Source: Campylorhamphus procurvoides | Taxonomy: Eukaryota; Chordata; Aves; Passeriformes; Dendrocolaptidae | Direction: 5' to 3' | DNA length: 64,000 bases | Assembly: GCA_013396655.1 (NCBI GenBank) | Contig: WBMV01005969.1 | Location: forward strand, 1,087,534-1,151,533 | Shown: positions 25,462 through 36,105 of the stretch, piece by piece | Numbering within the stretch: position 1 is the stretch's first letter | How the letters are laid out: every line of letters begins with the position of its first letter | Notes under the pieces: model-generated | Seen by the model: only the letters and a program-made list of their open reading frames with translations | Told to the model about the DNA's origin: nothing | Database searches by the model: none | Translations under genes and position numbers: made by a program

Positions 25462-26178
25462 AAGTGAAACTTCCAGACCTCCTTCAGCACCACCTTGGCC
25501 ACCCAGAGTCTGTGCTGAAGACCACAGCACTGGAAATAACTTCTGGATATAAAGACCATCTAAAAGTACATTGGTATGTTGTTCGTTAAAGCAAAAATTA
25601 AAATGGCCGTGACAAGTTAAATTAAAATTACTTGTGGAAAGTGCATATATACAAGATGACTGAGCTTCAGTGAGCTTGTGAGACTCAAGATCCTTTGCAC
25701 TACATTAGAATAGCCTAATTTCTGTACGGTTGAGAGGAAAAGTCAAACTGTGACTCTCAAAAGGATTTTTTTTTCAGTTTCCTTTGGTTTCTTCAACTTG
25801 TCCTTTAACTGAAGCTAAGAAGAAGAAAAATTAAACAAATGTCAAACTCTATATCAAGCTGTTACAGTTAATAGTCATAGCAGGAAACTTTGTAATAATA
25901 ATGTTTTAAATCAAACTTATTGGCATAAATCAAGCAATCGGTGTGATTTAAGAACTTTCCATAAGAAAGGTTTTCCAATGTAATGCTCTTACAAACATGA
26001 AAGTTTCCCAAGGAAAATTGTAGGGTTTTAAGGGGTAAAGAAAAAAAAAAGTATGATTACCCTTTAGAACAGTAAAAATGTCTGCATCCAACTACATACA
26101 TAGCCATCCCAATGATGCCTAAAATCCTGGAAAATAGGCACTCAGACAAACATCAATTGGAGAAAGATAGACAATACC

Positions 26179-26184
26179 TTTATT
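26179..26184 (-). terminator. LTR polyadenylation signal AATAAA
   Basis: TTTATT on the plus strand gives AATAAA on the LTR's strand, about 115 bases downstream of the TATA box. This is consistent with the end of R. Confidence 0.8.
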
Positions 26185-26297
26185 CGGGAGATCGGAGACT
26201 CCGTGTCTCCGCTGGCCCCACCAATACGCGCGGATCAACGCCGAGGGTCCCCATACCCGAGACGACGACGAAGACCCAGCCCTCAGTAGGGTTACCC

Positions 26298-26305
26298 TTT
26301 TTATA
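26298..26305 (-). promoter_or_regulatory. LTR TATA box (TATAAAAA)
   Basis: On the minus strand 'gggtataaaaagggtaac' is a strong TATA match. Transcription would start near 26272, inside the CpG-rich part of the LTR. Confidence 0.8.
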
Positions 26306-26474
26306 CCCTTTTACCCAATTAACATAAGAAATATCCATAACCAATCACTATTTCTAATTTCCCCGGTGATCCACCCCTCAGGGTCCCGGGCCATGCCCCC
26401 TTGGACCCCCTCCAACGGTTTCTGGGCTCTTCTTTTGTTTTGACTTCAAGTTATCTTGCAGGTGTCTCTGAAAA

Positions 26475-26631
26475 ACACCATGGCCTTCAAAGAGCCCCAG
26501 AATATGTGAGAAAGTCCCTTTAGTAACTCTAAACACCCCAATATCTGAAAGCCTAAAAAACATCACGACCTTCAGCGAGCTCAGGAATGCTGAGAAAATC
26601 CTCTCAGCAACTACAAACACCCCTTAATATG
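26475..26631 (-). repeat. Diverged U3 direct repeat, two copies of about 85 bp
   Basis: The segment starting at 26475 (acaccatggccttc) is repeated starting at 26560 (acatcacgaccttc). Both end in 'aaacacccc' followed by an 'aatat' block, with roughly three quarters of bases matching by eye. Duplicated U3 segments are common retroviral enhancers; function here is inferred. Confidence 0.75.
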
Positions 26632-26903
26632 TGAGCAAGAAACTTATACCTCTAAAATCCCAAAAATCCACAAAATTCACCCCAAACCTTAGGCATCACC
26701 AATATCTTATGGTAGTGTATGTTATATGCAAAAAATTTGACAACTGTAAAATTACATATCAATGTTGTTTACATTAGACTTTTTCTGAGTTTTTTCCTTT
26801 ATTTTTTCAGCCCAGCAAAAGTTGAAAATACATTTAAAATTTTGAAATTTTCCTGAGAAGAATCTTATAAACAGACTCAATTCTCAAGCTAAAAACAGAT
26901 TTC

Positions 26904-26925
26904 ATTATTATTATTATTATTATTA
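26904..26925. repeat. (ATT)n microsatellite
   Basis: Seven uninterrupted ATT units, likely length-variable. Confidence 0.95.
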
Positions 26926-29900
26926 ATTGGAAATTTTTTGTCTATTTTAATTTTTAAAAATTTTTTATACAATCTATCAAAAATATCTGTCAACTTTTCA
27001 GCTTCATTTTATTCTCTTTTTTATTCTTTTTCATTTTTCCTATTTTGCTTTTGCAAAAAAAAGGGGGAGATGAAATTGTTATATTTCATGAAAAGCAAAA
27101 GAATACAAACACTTAAAACAACCATGTTTTCTGAAATGTGAATAAAAATATTACCTTTGAAAATTATCATAACATCATTGCTTTTTGATGATTACAGAGT
27201 ATTGCAAAAAACATACTCCTTTCAGCAAGGATGAAGAACAGTGAAAAAAAAATTAAAATATCAATCTTTTCTTTTTTCCCCAGCCCTACCATGAATTGGA
27301 GTGGAACTCTAATGCCATTTAAGTCAACATCAACTACACTGAGAATTACCTTCTTATGTTTTGAAATGTCAAAGAACTGCTTTCCTACCCCAGAGTTACT
27401 TCCCAAAGGGTAGGCTATCAAAAATGTAGATATGACCCTCAAAAAAATTACTCAACAGACCTTCATCCTCAATAATGAAATATCTCATTAGGCCTTGACA
27501 CCACAGAGAGACTTCTTCATAAAATTCAGTGAAAACTTCAACCTTTGAGCATCTTCAAAGGATTGCTTTATTTCTATTCAGTAAACATTTTAAAAATACT
27601 TTTAGCACAAGCTGTACTGCATAAATTAGTATCTCAACAAATACTACAGCGTGAGTATATTTTGAGTTTTGTCATCTGAAGTAAGTAACATGTGAACTTG
27701 GCATTTGCCATCTGGTTAATTCAATTACAATCACTAATGAAATAATGAGCGAAAGTATGAAGAGGAAGAAACCTATGAGCCTCTTGACTAATGGAAGTCT
27801 GAATACAAGTGACATCAGCCATGTCCTTAGTTAAGTTGCAACATCTGCAGTCTCAATAAATAGGATGTAATTTGGCTGAGTAAAAATCAGTGTAAAAATA
27901 ACTTTGTTTTTAAATAGAAAGCTCATTGCTTTTCTCAATAGAAACACAACATGGAGGAGAAAGAATATCTGCACAGAGTTTAGATCAATTTTATCAAAGC
28001 TTTTGATATAGAATCTTATTAAATATTCTATGAAATATTTTTGAAGTTGTTTTGGACATGAATGCCCAAGAAAAAATAAAACTGTGACCTCCATGCATGT
28101 ACGTTGTGTGTTTTGTACTTTCATAGAAAATTTGTTGCTTATGTGTTGCCAACATATTTTCAAATGCAAGGTCTACGTAGAGTGGTGCCTGCTCTGTCCT
28201 CAGTAATGCATTTGAAATAAATTCTTGTCATACACTGTAAGGTCAAATACATGTAGCTGCTAAGATAATGGTGACAGTTTTATTGTTTTTCATAATGTCT
28301 GCTCCAGTTTTCTGCTTTCAATTAAGTATTGTCACCTTTCCTCTCATAAATTCCTATCTTTTCTGTCAACAGTATGCAGGAAAGTATTTGTTTGTTGACC
28401 ACAAGGCTAGCAAATTGATTATGAATTGGCCAAGGGACCAAACACGTACCAGTAATGAACACCAGCCTGAGCTGCCTGTGAATGCTCCAAACTTTTTATA
28501 AAGATGTGAAACAGAACCGACTGCCTCTTGCAGCATTGCCCATGGGAGCACCACCGTGAACAGTTAGATCTGATCTGAGTGTTTCTACTAATTATCAAAG
28601 CAGAAACACAGAGCTCTTTGAATGTACAGGTAACAGAAAGGAAGGAGAAGCTCACCAGATCTGAAAAAAGAGCAGCAACATTTGCAGCCAAATTTATCTG
28701 CCTCCTCCACCCTCCTTTCTCTGCTCAAACTTGTATTGAGTCAATGCAGCTTCCAACACTCACTCAGTACCTGGGAGCACAGCAGGGCACAGGCACTACA
28801 AGCATCAAGATCACTGTGACCCTGGGACACGTCCAGCTGGAGGGGCAGCACTGCCGTGGCTTTTTCCTCCCTGCACCACTGAGACACACTACCAGGCAAG
28901 CACAGGCACAGGCATCAACACAGTTACCCCCATGCACTGTAGGTACATCTGACAGAATGTACCAAATGTTGAAAAGGGGAGCTGAGCCCCTGACTCACTC
29001 TCTGGCTTCTCACTGTATGTTAGTCTATGGGTATTCCTTTGCAATGCCTAAAACTTGGTTTTCAAAGAGGAATCCAGCATGAGTTGCTACCATGTCATTT
29101 ACTGTGAGCCCACAATTTTTTGACACTGCCTGCTAAACTATTTATTGAGAGCTCATTAAATTACTCTTTTCTTTAGCAAGAATGGCTTAATTCTTTATGC
29201 TGGTGAACTGCAGCCTGGCACAACAACAAAGCCATAAATTCTGTTTGATTATCTCTGTTAACAAACAAAATGAGCACAGCTTTCTAAAAGACTTTTTCAG
29301 CTTGGAAATATTTGAAATTGGCTGCTGGTTGAATTTTGTCTGTGAAAGTTTGGCATTTCTGCAAATCTTAATGCTCCCAAACCTGAATTTTTGCACTTTA
29401 TATGAGTTGTGGGGATGACCTGTATTTATGTCCACAAGTTCAGACGGCAGCAGTTCATTCCAGTATTAAAATGGTTTTCGAACCCTTTAATTTGTCCTTT
29501 GACTATTACACTTTTTGCATTCTTTTCACTTGAGAACTTCCATATAAAAGGAGAAAAAAATCCCTTCCTTCTGCTCTGGCAGACTTTCAGCTGGATTAGT
29601 AATCAATCATTTTTAGACTTAGATTTTCTAACAATATAGACTAAGGCACAAAGTCTGTTCTTCATGATGGCATTCTCAAACTGTCATCTCTGCGCATAAG
29701 AGGTCTAAATCTAGAGTCCAGGGGGTCAGCAATTAGTCAGACAGTGAAGACTAGCTCTGTACATATATAAACTAAATGTTTAAGTGTGTTTTGTAATATT
29801 GCCAGTATCTGTCTTGGTCAAAATATTGACCACACAGTTAGACAACACTATCTTTGGAAAATTTTTCTGTAAATGTTATCTTTAAAGCAGAGAGAATATT

Positions 29901-30368
29901 AAAGGTTTATCCTGGAGCGAATCAACATCTCCTTTGATTATGGCAAAGCTTCACTGTTGATTCTGAACCCCTTCACTCACACATGCAAACACACACACAA
30001 CTTTGGTTGGAAATACAGTACATCAAGATTTTTTAACCCTGAATAAACAGAACTGTGGGCCTTCTGCATGTCAGGTCAAATTTCAAAAAAATGCACTTTG
30101 AGTGCATTAATATGTCCTGAATTCTTCGGTGTAGATTGGAAATTCCCCCACAGACCTCAAATGGTGTAACCATGCTCCTGAAGAGCTTCCAGCCGATCAT
30201 TAAACCTACTAGTTGCTAATACACTGACTCTGCTTGACTTCTGTGTGTATAGTTACCCAGCCTATTTCTCCAAGACAGTCCTCAATGGGGTGCACAGGAA
30301 AGGAATAACTCTGAGCCTTTCAGTATAGCAGATGAGTTCAGCAGAGAACCATCCAAATTTGGGTCTTG

Positions 30369-30412
30369 GTAGCAATGCAGGAAAAGTAGCAATGCAGGAA
30401 AAGTAGCAATGC
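30369..30412. repeat. 17-bp tandem repeat, 2.6 copies
   Basis: The unit gtagcaatgcaggaaaa is perfect at 30369-30385 and 30386-30402, followed by its first ten bases to 30412. It is a recent-looking slippage duplication. Confidence 0.95.
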
Positions 30413-30511
30413 TTGTTACATTATTCTGGATCATACTGAGGCAGATTAAACAGAGTTTAATTCCTTTAAATTTCTTCTCAGTTTAGTGATTTTGCAGTAG
30501 CTCTACATTTA

Positions 30512-30537
30512 AAAACAAACAAACAAACAAACAAAAA
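30512..30537. repeat. (AAAC)n microsatellite
   Basis: Five to six tandem AAAC units. Confidence 0.9.
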
Positions 30538-30807
30538 GGCTAGAAATCTTAGTCCACAATGAATACTATTTTAGAAAGACTTGTCTTGCTGTCAGTTCAC
30601 CCAGGAGAAAGCTGAACTGAAATATACTTTAGAACTTAATTCACAGCATTTTGGTGACTTAGTAAATACTTTTTCAAATGTTGTAGATATTTTTTTACTG
30701 GGACATTATTTTATATTCAGCTCATTTGAGAAGACCAAAAGTCACAGAAATTTAGCTAAACTTTTCAATCACCCCTCATTTTCCTGCCTTTATCAGGTTA
30801 TGATAAA

Positions 30808-30905
30808 CACGAGGCCAGATCCCCATCACCCAGTCTGCACAGATCCTGTTGACACCAACAGGAAGAGCACAACAGGTCTGCTAAAGTCACTGACATTCCC
30901 CCCTG
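30808..30905. repeat. Possible ancient amniote interspersed repeat fragment
   Basis: 'gaggccagatccccatcacc' and a second 'cagatcctgttgacacc' recall the GGGCCAGATCCT...GTGTAAAT block of an old repeat common in reptile and bird DNA. Family and limits are uncertain. Confidence 0.25.
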
Positions 30906-33900
30906 GATGTCAATAGCAGCAGGTCCAGCTCTTACCCTTTAATTTGCATTGCCTCTGAACAAGACACTCCCAAAGACAAACACAGGCAACAAAAGAACTC
31001 TCACCACAGTGGAGAAGAACAACAATTTTTTTATGAAAATCTTTCTCTCCTGCTTGTCGCTTTCAGTATTTCCTGCTTGTCCAAGAAATTGAAGGACACC
31101 ATTAAAATTCAAGACAGTATGCAGATAGTGATATCCATGCACTCAGCTGAGCAGCTGTATGATGAAATTACTGAAACTTTGATCACATCTCCACCTCCTG
31201 CCCATGAACTCACCTCTCCTGGGATTGTTCTGATGTTGCAGATCCCAGGGCAGATCCTTTGCATAGCTGTAGCATCATAATACATTAAATAATAAAAATG
31301 AAAATTAAAATTATGAAAAACAAACTGAAAATACATATTTTTAAAATTTTCCCAGGTGCAGCAGGTGCTTATCCAAAGCTATGCAGCTCTGATATCTGGG
31401 ATGGGTGGCATGCTGAAGCTAGTTTAGAGTCTGAGATTTTTACAGCCCATGAGGGAAAGGGAAGGTTATGCTTAGAGAGAAAATGGAGAAACTATTCTTA
31501 TTTTAGCATATTTTTCCCCTATTAGGAAGTGAATTAACTACAAAGTAGTGTGCAAAATATTTGTGGGTATATATACACACATAAATACACACACACTCAT
31601 ACGGACATCCCTGCTTAGGAATGTTCTGCTGTTTTACAGACACTGTGCACAATTCTCAGATATCTGCCAAGATACACTTTGTTTAAACACTTTCCCAAGG
31701 GAAAGTCTTGACCCGTGGCTGCAGGCTGGGAGCTGAGGAGCTTCCCTGCACTGCCATCAGCTGGGGCTTTGGTGGCAGAGGACTGGAGCTCTGGGTTTTG
31801 TGCCACAAACTAAAGCATCTCTGAAGCACATTGTTGTAGGTCTGTAGTGCTCTCATGTGTCCACTGCTCAACAAGCTTGATTTTAGCCTATTTATTTTGT
31901 TGATTTGAAGAGGGTGTGTGCTGTTGTTTCTGTCAGGTGGTCAGCTGTGGGACTTTGCAGTGTGTATGTACTCTCAGATGATGCAGAATAACCCCGTCAA
32001 AGGGGAGGGAGCTTCCTACACTCCTTGCATGAGCAAGATATGCTTATCATTAAGGAAAAAATACCCCTATTTGCAGCATTGCTAGATGTGTACCTATGAC
32101 ACTACTCTTACAGCCCGATTTTTAGAAATGTATTTGTTATTTGGAGTGATCGAAGGAAGATTCTCTGGATACCTGTTACAAAATATGAGACACTTGCAAA
32201 CACTCCCCTGCTCTTCCTGTTTGCGGTGTTTCTCTGCTGTAACTGCTTCATTCCTCAGGTTGTACAATCCATCACCAGAGTCATACAATATTGTTTTCAT
32301 CTCTGTGTCATGGGCCCAGGATCATGAAGAGCTTTGAAGACAGTTGTGTGAACATTCTCCAAGGGATTCTGCATGCAAAATGTATTTTTTTCCACGGTGC
32401 TATCCCTTCACTGGAAAGACTTAAAGAAAAAATATTCCTTCCATGTACATGTGCAGGCATAAATAAAAGCGGACAGAAATACCACTAGAGTATATTTTAT
32501 CTTCCACATTTGAATGATGTAATTATTTTCAGTGTTACCTTAGTTTCAATGTTTCTATCATTATGAAAACATTTCTCAGATTTTAAACAATCCTTTTTTT
32601 TCAGACAACTCTCCATTCTCTGAAACCTGTAACAACTCCAGCCTTCTAGCATGTCATTATCTGTTCTTCAGAGAGGCTAACTTAGGCTGCCTGCTCAAAC
32701 TGTGTTTCTTATCTGCAATAGTATTTCTATGAAGATAAGAATTCTGTGATTCCATAGGTTTTCCAAAGAAACTCTTCCACAAAACCATCACAAATTTCAT
32801 GAAAGGAATTTTTCCATGTTTTATTCTTTCGTCCTGCAGTGCCTTTAAATCTTAAATCAGACAGCATTTGGTCTGTGCCCTATCTATCCTCCTCCTAAAT
32901 TGACAAATTATAGCATAAGTTGCTCTTAAGTGATTCACCTTTTGCAGAGGTTGAATTTTGTGCTCTGTGCATGAAAAGTGTATTCCATTATACCTGTTAA
33001 TTCTTTTTCTGCATTCAATTTCTGGAAACCCACATCCAATCAGCCTTTTTCCAAGGGGGCCTATACTGGTGACTAATTTTAGGTGAGTTCCTACTGTAGT
33101 GTGTATCTGCTGTTTCATTTCTTTCTTACTAATGCCTACAAATATGGCTCTCTTTATCTGCAGCTCTCTGGGAATTTCAGCTTCTGAAAAGGATTTGTGG
33201 CATAATATCTCAGCTGGAGATATTGTAAGATAATACTTTTCTATAGCAACACGGAAGAAATTAGCCCATTTATCCTGTGGGATATTGTGAAAGCAGTTGA
33301 GAGGGACAAACTAATTACACTATCTCCTCAGCAGAAAACAGAGACATTAGGAGGGCTACATCAGTTTAAAAATGTCTGGAAATCTCACACACGATTATAT
33401 TATTCTTGTAAATGTAATGTCTTCTGTTATATTGATAAACTTAAAATCAGCATGCTTAGAATCTATAAATAAGGAAAGGACACAGGTGGGATGTTTAAAG
33501 GCGATATAAATAATTTGTCATATTTATTTGTATTTGGAAATCACTTATAGCCTTCTTGGAAATTTCCAACCTAAATTATTAGCACTTCTATCAAGACTAT
33601 AGTATTCAGATTCTTTCAACTGTGATTATATGAGTATCTTCCAGTCAGATGTACTCACAATCACTAGACCTTATCGAGTGCTTGACAGAATTATTTAAAA
33701 GACAAGCATTGGAAGCGTATTGTGGAGTAACTATTAACACATGTTGGATTTGAGATATATTTTTACTCTCTCTGTACATCTGCCTTCTTTCTCTCTGTAA
33801 ATATATGTGTTTGCACAGATACAGATGTTAGCAACACATTCAACTTATGTACATATAAACTTCAAGTGTCTCTCTCTTGTCATGTCCAGAAGCCTTACTT

Positions 33901-35870
33901 GTTAAAGATTTTTATTTGGTGAATTAAGTCGTTGTATGAGCTTGTAAACTCACTGGTCTTCTTGGTTAGAAGAATTAAATTAGAAACATTTAATTAGAAG
34001 GAATAGACATGTTTTCATTACTGTCTACACGTCTGGTGTTATTTTAAAAATTCTGCTATAAAATTCAGTGAAACCCCAGCATTACTATGTATGAAGCCCA
34101 AAACATCAGCGGCAGATGTTGGCATGCTCCAACCTATTTCATGAGCTTCTGGTCTATATTTCTTTTGAGATCACAGTTTAATTTGACTTGGGAGAGGCAC
34201 AGAGAGGTCAACTAGCCAAATTCCAATTATATCCAACTCAGAAGTTAGACCAGCTCAAACAGGGTCTTTGGGCCTTGTGTAGATGAGAAGGCCTTGTCCA
34301 GTCAAGATTTATTCAGCCTACTTTCATAGGTCTCATTATTAAAACAGAGGACTGCTTTGTTATCATCTATTTAGTGCAAATAAACACTGATAACGGTTAA
34401 AACTGAGATCCAGGTTAAAGAAACAACCTTTTCAGGATCACACAAGAAGCCTCCAGATGATATAGTAAAGAACTGCAGCTTAGTAATTTTACTTTAAGTG
34501 CAATAAAGAGAGAAAACATATTAAAGGCAGACCACACCTATCTTTAATTATTCATCAGTGAATCAGAAGGCTTGATGTCTGCACTCCCTATTTTCCGTTA
34601 TGGCATTATTGTCCCTTCAGCTCTTAAGGCTCCTATACCTGCAAATTTCCCTCTATACCATTACCTGCTCTGGAAGAATCCATGACCTTTTCTCTCCTGG
34701 CTAATAGTCTCTTACAATAGTTTATTTCTGTGGGCATGAACTTCAGGCCTCTTTACATGAAGAACAAAAGAAAGTCTTCTTCAAAGAGAAGGCAAGCAAT
34801 GAGGCAAAAGTTGTCAGCATAAACCACAGTGGCTTCAGCACACCAGCACATACTGGAGTGTTTTGTGGCTGCACTAAAACTAGGGAGACAGAGAGGCAGA
34901 TCTAACCTGGCCCTGGTTAGAAAGAAGGGTACTCACTTTTGCTAGAAAATTTCAGAAATACTGAAAAGTGTTTGTGTCACAAATTGTGCTGGGCAAAGAT
35001 CCAGCAAGGGGAGTGAAACGCAAGAAAGGAAGACATTACACAGGGTCTTAAAAGTGAATCCAAGCACAACTGAAGTTAGGAGTAGATACATGATGTGATC
35101 AGAGCAATATAGTGGTGCAATTACCTTTCTTGCTATTTCTTCAAGTGTATCACAAACTATTATGGTTTTCTTTATATTAAAATTGTCTTTATTTTGTCCA
35201 TTTTCTTTCCATTCTTCCAAAACTTGAGGTTTTTTATTAAAGTTAAATATGTTTAAAAACTGTATTGATCCAATTATCAAAAACTGGAAAATATCAACCT
35301 ATTTATTTATCCAATCCATGGTTGTTATAAATACTTCTTCCCCAGAGTAGACAAAAATTATTCCTCCTTTCAGTATCTCAATCTCTTATGGAGTTAATCT
35401 GCCCGAAAACAGCACTAGCACTTTCCATTTCTTCCTTTTGATCCAGGAAAAGTCTAGACTTGCAAAATTGACGGTTACTTCCTGATAACAGGGAGTAGTT
35501 GAAACAGTTTTAGGGAGGCAATTATCAACTAACACAAGATGCTGTATATAAGGCCACAAGCAGAGTAGCCTGCAGTTGGCTTCAGGACTTCAGGTAGTTG
35601 TTAAAATATACTCAGAAAGTTTAGGTGACTGTAACAGCTTGAACTTTTTAGTTGTGTTTCAGTTCTTGAGATCCAGTGGGAGAAAGCACAAGGCAAAGTT
35701 CACAGTGACCATTTTTTACACTACCCTGCAACAGCACCCCTGGCAACACTGTTAATTTCAAATTTCTTGATGGTACATGTTGTCTTGTCCTTCGAGTTCC
35801 CTGACTGGGCACCCTGAGCATGCCACAGTTCTAGCACCTCATTCACCAGCTGAGCGAGCCACTTTAATAG

Positions 35871-36105
35871 AATCATCATAGAATCATGGAATACTTTGGG
35901 TTGGAAGGGACCTTGAAAGTCCCCTAGTTCCAACCCACCTGCCAGGGCCAGGGAGGGATAACTTCCACTAGACCAGGTTGCTCAAAGGCCCATCCAGGTG
36001 GTCTTGAACACTTACAGGGTTGGGGCATCCACAGCTTCTCTGGGCATACTGTTTCAGTGCCTCATCACCCTTACAGTAAAGGATATCTTCTTATGTTCCC
36101 CTTTG
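35871..36105 (-). repeat. CR1 LINE, 3' portion, antisense to this strand
   Basis: The plus strand reads 'agaatcatcatagaatcatg', 'gggttggaagggaccttg', 'ctagttccaacccacctgcc', 'cttccactagaccaggttgc', 'ggggcatccacagcttctct' and 'gtgcctcatcacccttacag', the exact order of the avian CR1 3' end in reverse complement. Similarity breaks off near 36100. The tail is well kept and the block is closer to consensus than the copy at 5178-5500, so this is probably the younger of the two. No reading frame is retained. Confidence 0.95.

Larger units (their letters stand above)
13816..26108. other. Non-coding DNA, no gene seen
   Basis: More than 12 kb of AT-rich sequence without a supportable gene. Frames are at most 125 codons (22485-22862) and have no family resemblance. 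Separately listed items inside it are several inverted repeats, a G-run, a dinucleotide repeat, a possible regulatory element, a possible SINE remnant and a 16-bp tandem duplication. G+C-richer patches occur near 15020-15300 and 25200-25560 without an identifiable element. Confidence 0.75.
26113..26698 (-). mobile_element. Solo LTR of an endogenous retrovirus, CpG-rich and well preserved
   Basis: The element is 586 bp and reads on the minus strand, beginning TGATGCCTAAGG and ending TTTTAGGCATCA. The outer 10 bases form a perfect terminal inverted repeat (TGATGCCTAA/TTAGGCATCA). CCAA lies directly outside both ends (26109-26112 and 26699-26702), a 4-bp target duplication. On the minus strand a TATA box (26298-26305) precedes AATAAA (26179-26184), so U3 is about 26698-26273, R about 26272-26160 and U5 the last 48 bp. 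The U3 has an 84-85-bp diverged direct repeat. About 13 CpG fall in R between 26180 and 26275, an extreme density for this window, so the copy is probably young or kept unmethylated. No gag, pol or env adjoins it. A gammaretrovirus-like class I origin is inferred from the 4-bp duplication. Confidence 0.9.
26703..35870. other. Non-coding DNA, no gene seen
   Basis: About 9 kb without a supportable gene. It starts with a strongly AT-rich kilobase. A frame of 167 codons at 28579-29082 lies in a G+C-richer patch but has no recognisable domain. A 29090-29410 segment is rich in TAAT/ATTA and TCF-like motifs and could be regulatory. Small repeats are listed separately. Confidence 0.75.

Noticed and set aside
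25170..25570. LTR-like G+C-rich patch with AATAAA-type signal
   Set aside because: I could not find TG...CA ends with a direct duplication on both sides.
28579..29082. 167-codon plus-strand frame as a gene
   Set aside because: It lies in a G+C-richer patch where stops are rarer, has no family resemblance, and a 90-codon frame overlaps it on the other strand.
32739..32757. Extra CR1 tail ('attctgtgattccatag')
   Set aside because: Only one tail-like unit is present and nothing resembling the CR1 body lies on either side.
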